Source: Desulfobacterales bacterium (GTDB taxonomy: Bacteria; Desulfobacterota; Desulfobacteria; Desulfobacterales; C00003060). Taken from it: a DNA stretch of 6,019 nucleotides. The stretch spans positions 1 to 6,019 of the forward strand of contig DAOUTV010000122.1 in assembly GCA_030668505.1 (NCBI GenBank), read 5' to 3'. Positions 4,591 through 6,019 of this stretch are shown here, one piece after another (the first letter of the stretch is position 1; the number at the start of each line of letters is the position of its first letter). Made by a program: the position numbers and the translations under genes. The notes under the pieces were generated by a model. That model saw only the letters and a program-made list of their open reading frames with translations. It ran no database searches and was not told the DNA's origin.

Positions 4591-5904
4591 TTATTGGTAG
4601 GGCAGGCACTCACCAAAGACACTTGCATGCTCTATTTTGGTAAGCCTGGCTTGAATAACTTGATGCATCAATTCATCGTTCCCTTCTAAAAGTACAGGGA
4701 TATAGTTCTTCGTTAGGCCCTTAAGATATCCTGTGGCCCTGTCCCGCTTGCCTTCAATCAAGACCTCAAAAGTAGAACCAATGACCTTTTCGTAAAACTT
4801 CCTGCGCTTGGTTTCTCCGATGGTGCGCAAATGCCGGCATCTCTTCTTGATTGCTTCCGGCGGCACCGGATCTCGAAAGGCCGCGGCAGGGGTTTGCTTC
4901 TGCACGGAAAAGGGGAAAACATGAAGATAAGCAATCGGGAGTCGCTCAATCAAGCAGCATGTGTTTTCAAAGGCCATTTCGGTCTCTCCAGGGAATCCTA
5001 CCAGAACATCTACGCCTATGGCAACTTCAGGCATCATACTGTTGATGTGGTGAACCATGTCACTGTAAAATATTGAGCTATAGGGCCGATTCATGGATTT
5101 GAGTATCTCGTCGTCCCCGCTTTGCAGCGGTATATGGAGATGTGGACAAATACGCTCAGAGCTTGCTATATGCCCAATGACTTCTTCCGACAATTCAGCA
5201 GGTTCGATGGAACTCAGGCGCAATCGTCTTACCCCTTGGGGGCCGTCGATCAACTTAATTAGGCTGCTAAGCGATGTTGTTGGGGTGAGATCTTGACCGT
5301 ACCTGCCGAGATTGATTCCGCAAAGGACGACCTCAGCGTATCCTTGCTCCTTTAGGCTTCTTGTTCTATTGATGACGATTTCCGGCTTCAGGGACCGGCT
5401 CCGTCCGCGTGCATGGGGAATAACGCAGTAGGCGCAAAAGGCGTTGCAACCGTCCTGGATTTTAAGAAAGGGGCGCGTTCGATCCCCAAACCTGGTCACG
5501 GGAAGATCCTGAAACGGGCGGGGAGCTGAGAGATCTTCAACCAGGTGCATTGCCCCCCCATGATTTTTGTTTCGGCTGACCAGTCGTGCAATCCGGTCTT
5601 TAAAGGCGTTCCCAACGATACAATGCACGCCCGACATAGAACTGAAGACCTCGGGGGCTACTTGGGCATAGCAGCCCGTGACCACCACAAGCGCTCCTGG
5701 ATGGTTGCGAATAATCTTTCTCGCGGCCTGCCTGGACTGCATGGCTGCTTTCCCAGTGACCGTGCAGGTGTTGACAATACAAAGGTTTGCCGTGGCCCCT
5801 TTGTCTGTCTGATGCCAGCCTTGGTCTACAAGCTGCTCGGAGATAGCTTCCGATTCATAGCGGTTCACCTTGCATCCCAAGGTCATGACGGTAAAAGACT
5901 TCAT
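4591..5904 (-). CDS. mtaB: tRNA t6A37 methylthiotransferase MtaB (radical SAM)
   Basis: This 437-residue cytoplasmic enzyme adds a methylthio group to N6-threonylcarbamoyladenosine at position 37 of tRNAs, giving ms2t6A, using two iron-sulfur clusters and S-adenosylmethionine. The N-terminal methylthiotransferase domain shows TLGCKVNRYES (C11), NTCTVT (C47) and GCYAQ (C78) as ligands of the auxiliary cluster. The radical SAM domain starts at DGCNAFCAYC, with C153, C157 and C160 in a CxxxCxxC arrangement. RLSSIEP (229-235), HIPLQSGDDEIL (257-268) and VGFPGETE (302-309) follow. A TRAM-like RNA-binding region fills about 373-434. TLGCKVNRYESEA fits MtaB better than RimO or MiaB. The ATG at 5904 has no good Shine-Dalgarno; an in-frame TGA lies about 40 bases upstream and no alternative ATG or GTG intervenes. 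The gene is complete and seems to stand alone. Confidence 0.95.
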   Translation of the reverse strand: MKSFTVMTLGCKVNRYESEAISEQLVDQGWHQTDKGATANLCIVNTCTVTGKAAMQSRQAARKIIRNHPGALVVVTGCYAQVAPEVFSSMSGVHCIVGNAFKDRIARLVSRNKNHGGAMHLVEDLSAPRPFQDLPVTRFGDRTRPFLKIQDGCNAFCAYCVIPHARGRSRSLKPEIVINRTRSLKEQGYAEVVLCGINLGRYGQDLTPTTSLSSLIKLIDGPQGVRRLRLSSIEPAELSEEVIGHIASSERICPHLHIPLQSGDDEILKSMNRPYSSIFYSDMVHHINSMMPEVAIGVDVLVGFPGETEMAFENTCCLIERLPIAYLHVFPFSVQKQTPAAAFRDPVPPEAIKKRCRHLRTIGETKRRKFYEKVIGSTFEVLIEGKRDRATGYLKGLTKNYIPVLLEGNDELMHQVIQARLTKIEHASVFGECLPYQ

Positions 5905-5953
5905 CTCATAAACACCGTGAATCGTGAATCGAATAACAGATCAATGTCATTAG

Positions 5954-6013
5954 CTTAAGGGCCGTTCCCTTAAAGTCCCCCTTTCTTAAAGGGGGATTTA
6001 GGAGGATTTTTCA
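5954..6013. repeat. C5/G5 hairpin repeat at the right edge, upstream of mtaB
   Basis: Two adjacent hairpins occur here. TTAAGGG (5955-5961) pairs with CCCTTAA (5967-5973), and CCCCCTTT (5977-5984) pairs with AAAGGGGG (5988-5995). The second, with the following GGATTTAGGAGGATTTTTCAA, is the reverse complement of the unit at 4151-4195 with very few differences. It lies within 50-110 bases upstream of the mtaB start, so a promoter for mtaB must lie between this repeat and the gene or beyond the window. A 7-bp tandem duplication, CGTGAAT twice, is at 5916-5929. Confidence 0.65.
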
Positions 6014-6019
6014 ACTCTC

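Noticed and set aside
5545..5958. 137-codon plus-strand frame
   Set aside because: It lies antisense to the N-terminal half of mtaB, which has full radical SAM motifs, and has no recognisable motif itself.
1..6019. Search for CRISPR arrays, tRNA or rRNA genes, toxin-antitoxin pairs, retrons and defence genes
   Set aside because: No regularly spaced repeats, no recognisable tRNA cloverleaf and no proteins of those families were seen on either strand.

Overview
The window looks like chromosomal DNA of moderate GC content from a Gram-negative bacterium. An uncultured member of Desulfobacterota (the former deltaproteobacteria) is my best guess. This rests on a lipoprotein-type MltD-like lytic transglycosylase (which implies an outer membrane), a bacterial MtaB, a possible sigma-54 promoter, and long non-coding gaps filled with C5/G5 and 'GAAGCCATTTCAAA' type repeats that I associate with such genomes. 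The taxonomic call is inference.

All four protein genes are on the minus strand, so the window reads from right to left. MtaB (5904-4591) is a tRNA methylthiotransferase. It is followed by about 980 bp without a convincing gene (4590-3611). That gap holds two small inverted-repeat elements (4308-4455 and 4135-4288), a possible sigma-54 promoter, two large hairpins and a GC-rich repeat block. Next is an MltD-type murein transglycosylase with LysM (3610-2360). A second gap of about 530 bp (2359-1826) carries two apparent gene relics on the plus strand: one of a Crp/Fnr-type regulator and, less certainly, one of a PEP-utilising phosphotransferase. Last comes a two-gene NAD salvage operon: a nicotinamidase-like hydrolase (1825-1304), coupled by an ATGA overlap to a nicotinate phosphoribosyltransferase (1307 to beyond the left edge).

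The two operon genes perform consecutive steps of the Preiss-Handler salvage route: nicotinamide to nicotinate, then nicotinate to nicotinate mononucleotide. MtaB and the transglycosylase are housekeeping functions with no evident link to this operon. I found no defence locus, CRISPR array, tRNA, rRNA or new multi-gene system. The most distinctive material is non-coding: a 154-bp MITE-like element with 15-bp perfect terminal inverted repeats and an 8-bp target duplication, the repeat and hairpin leader upstream of the transglycosylase, and the decayed regulator.
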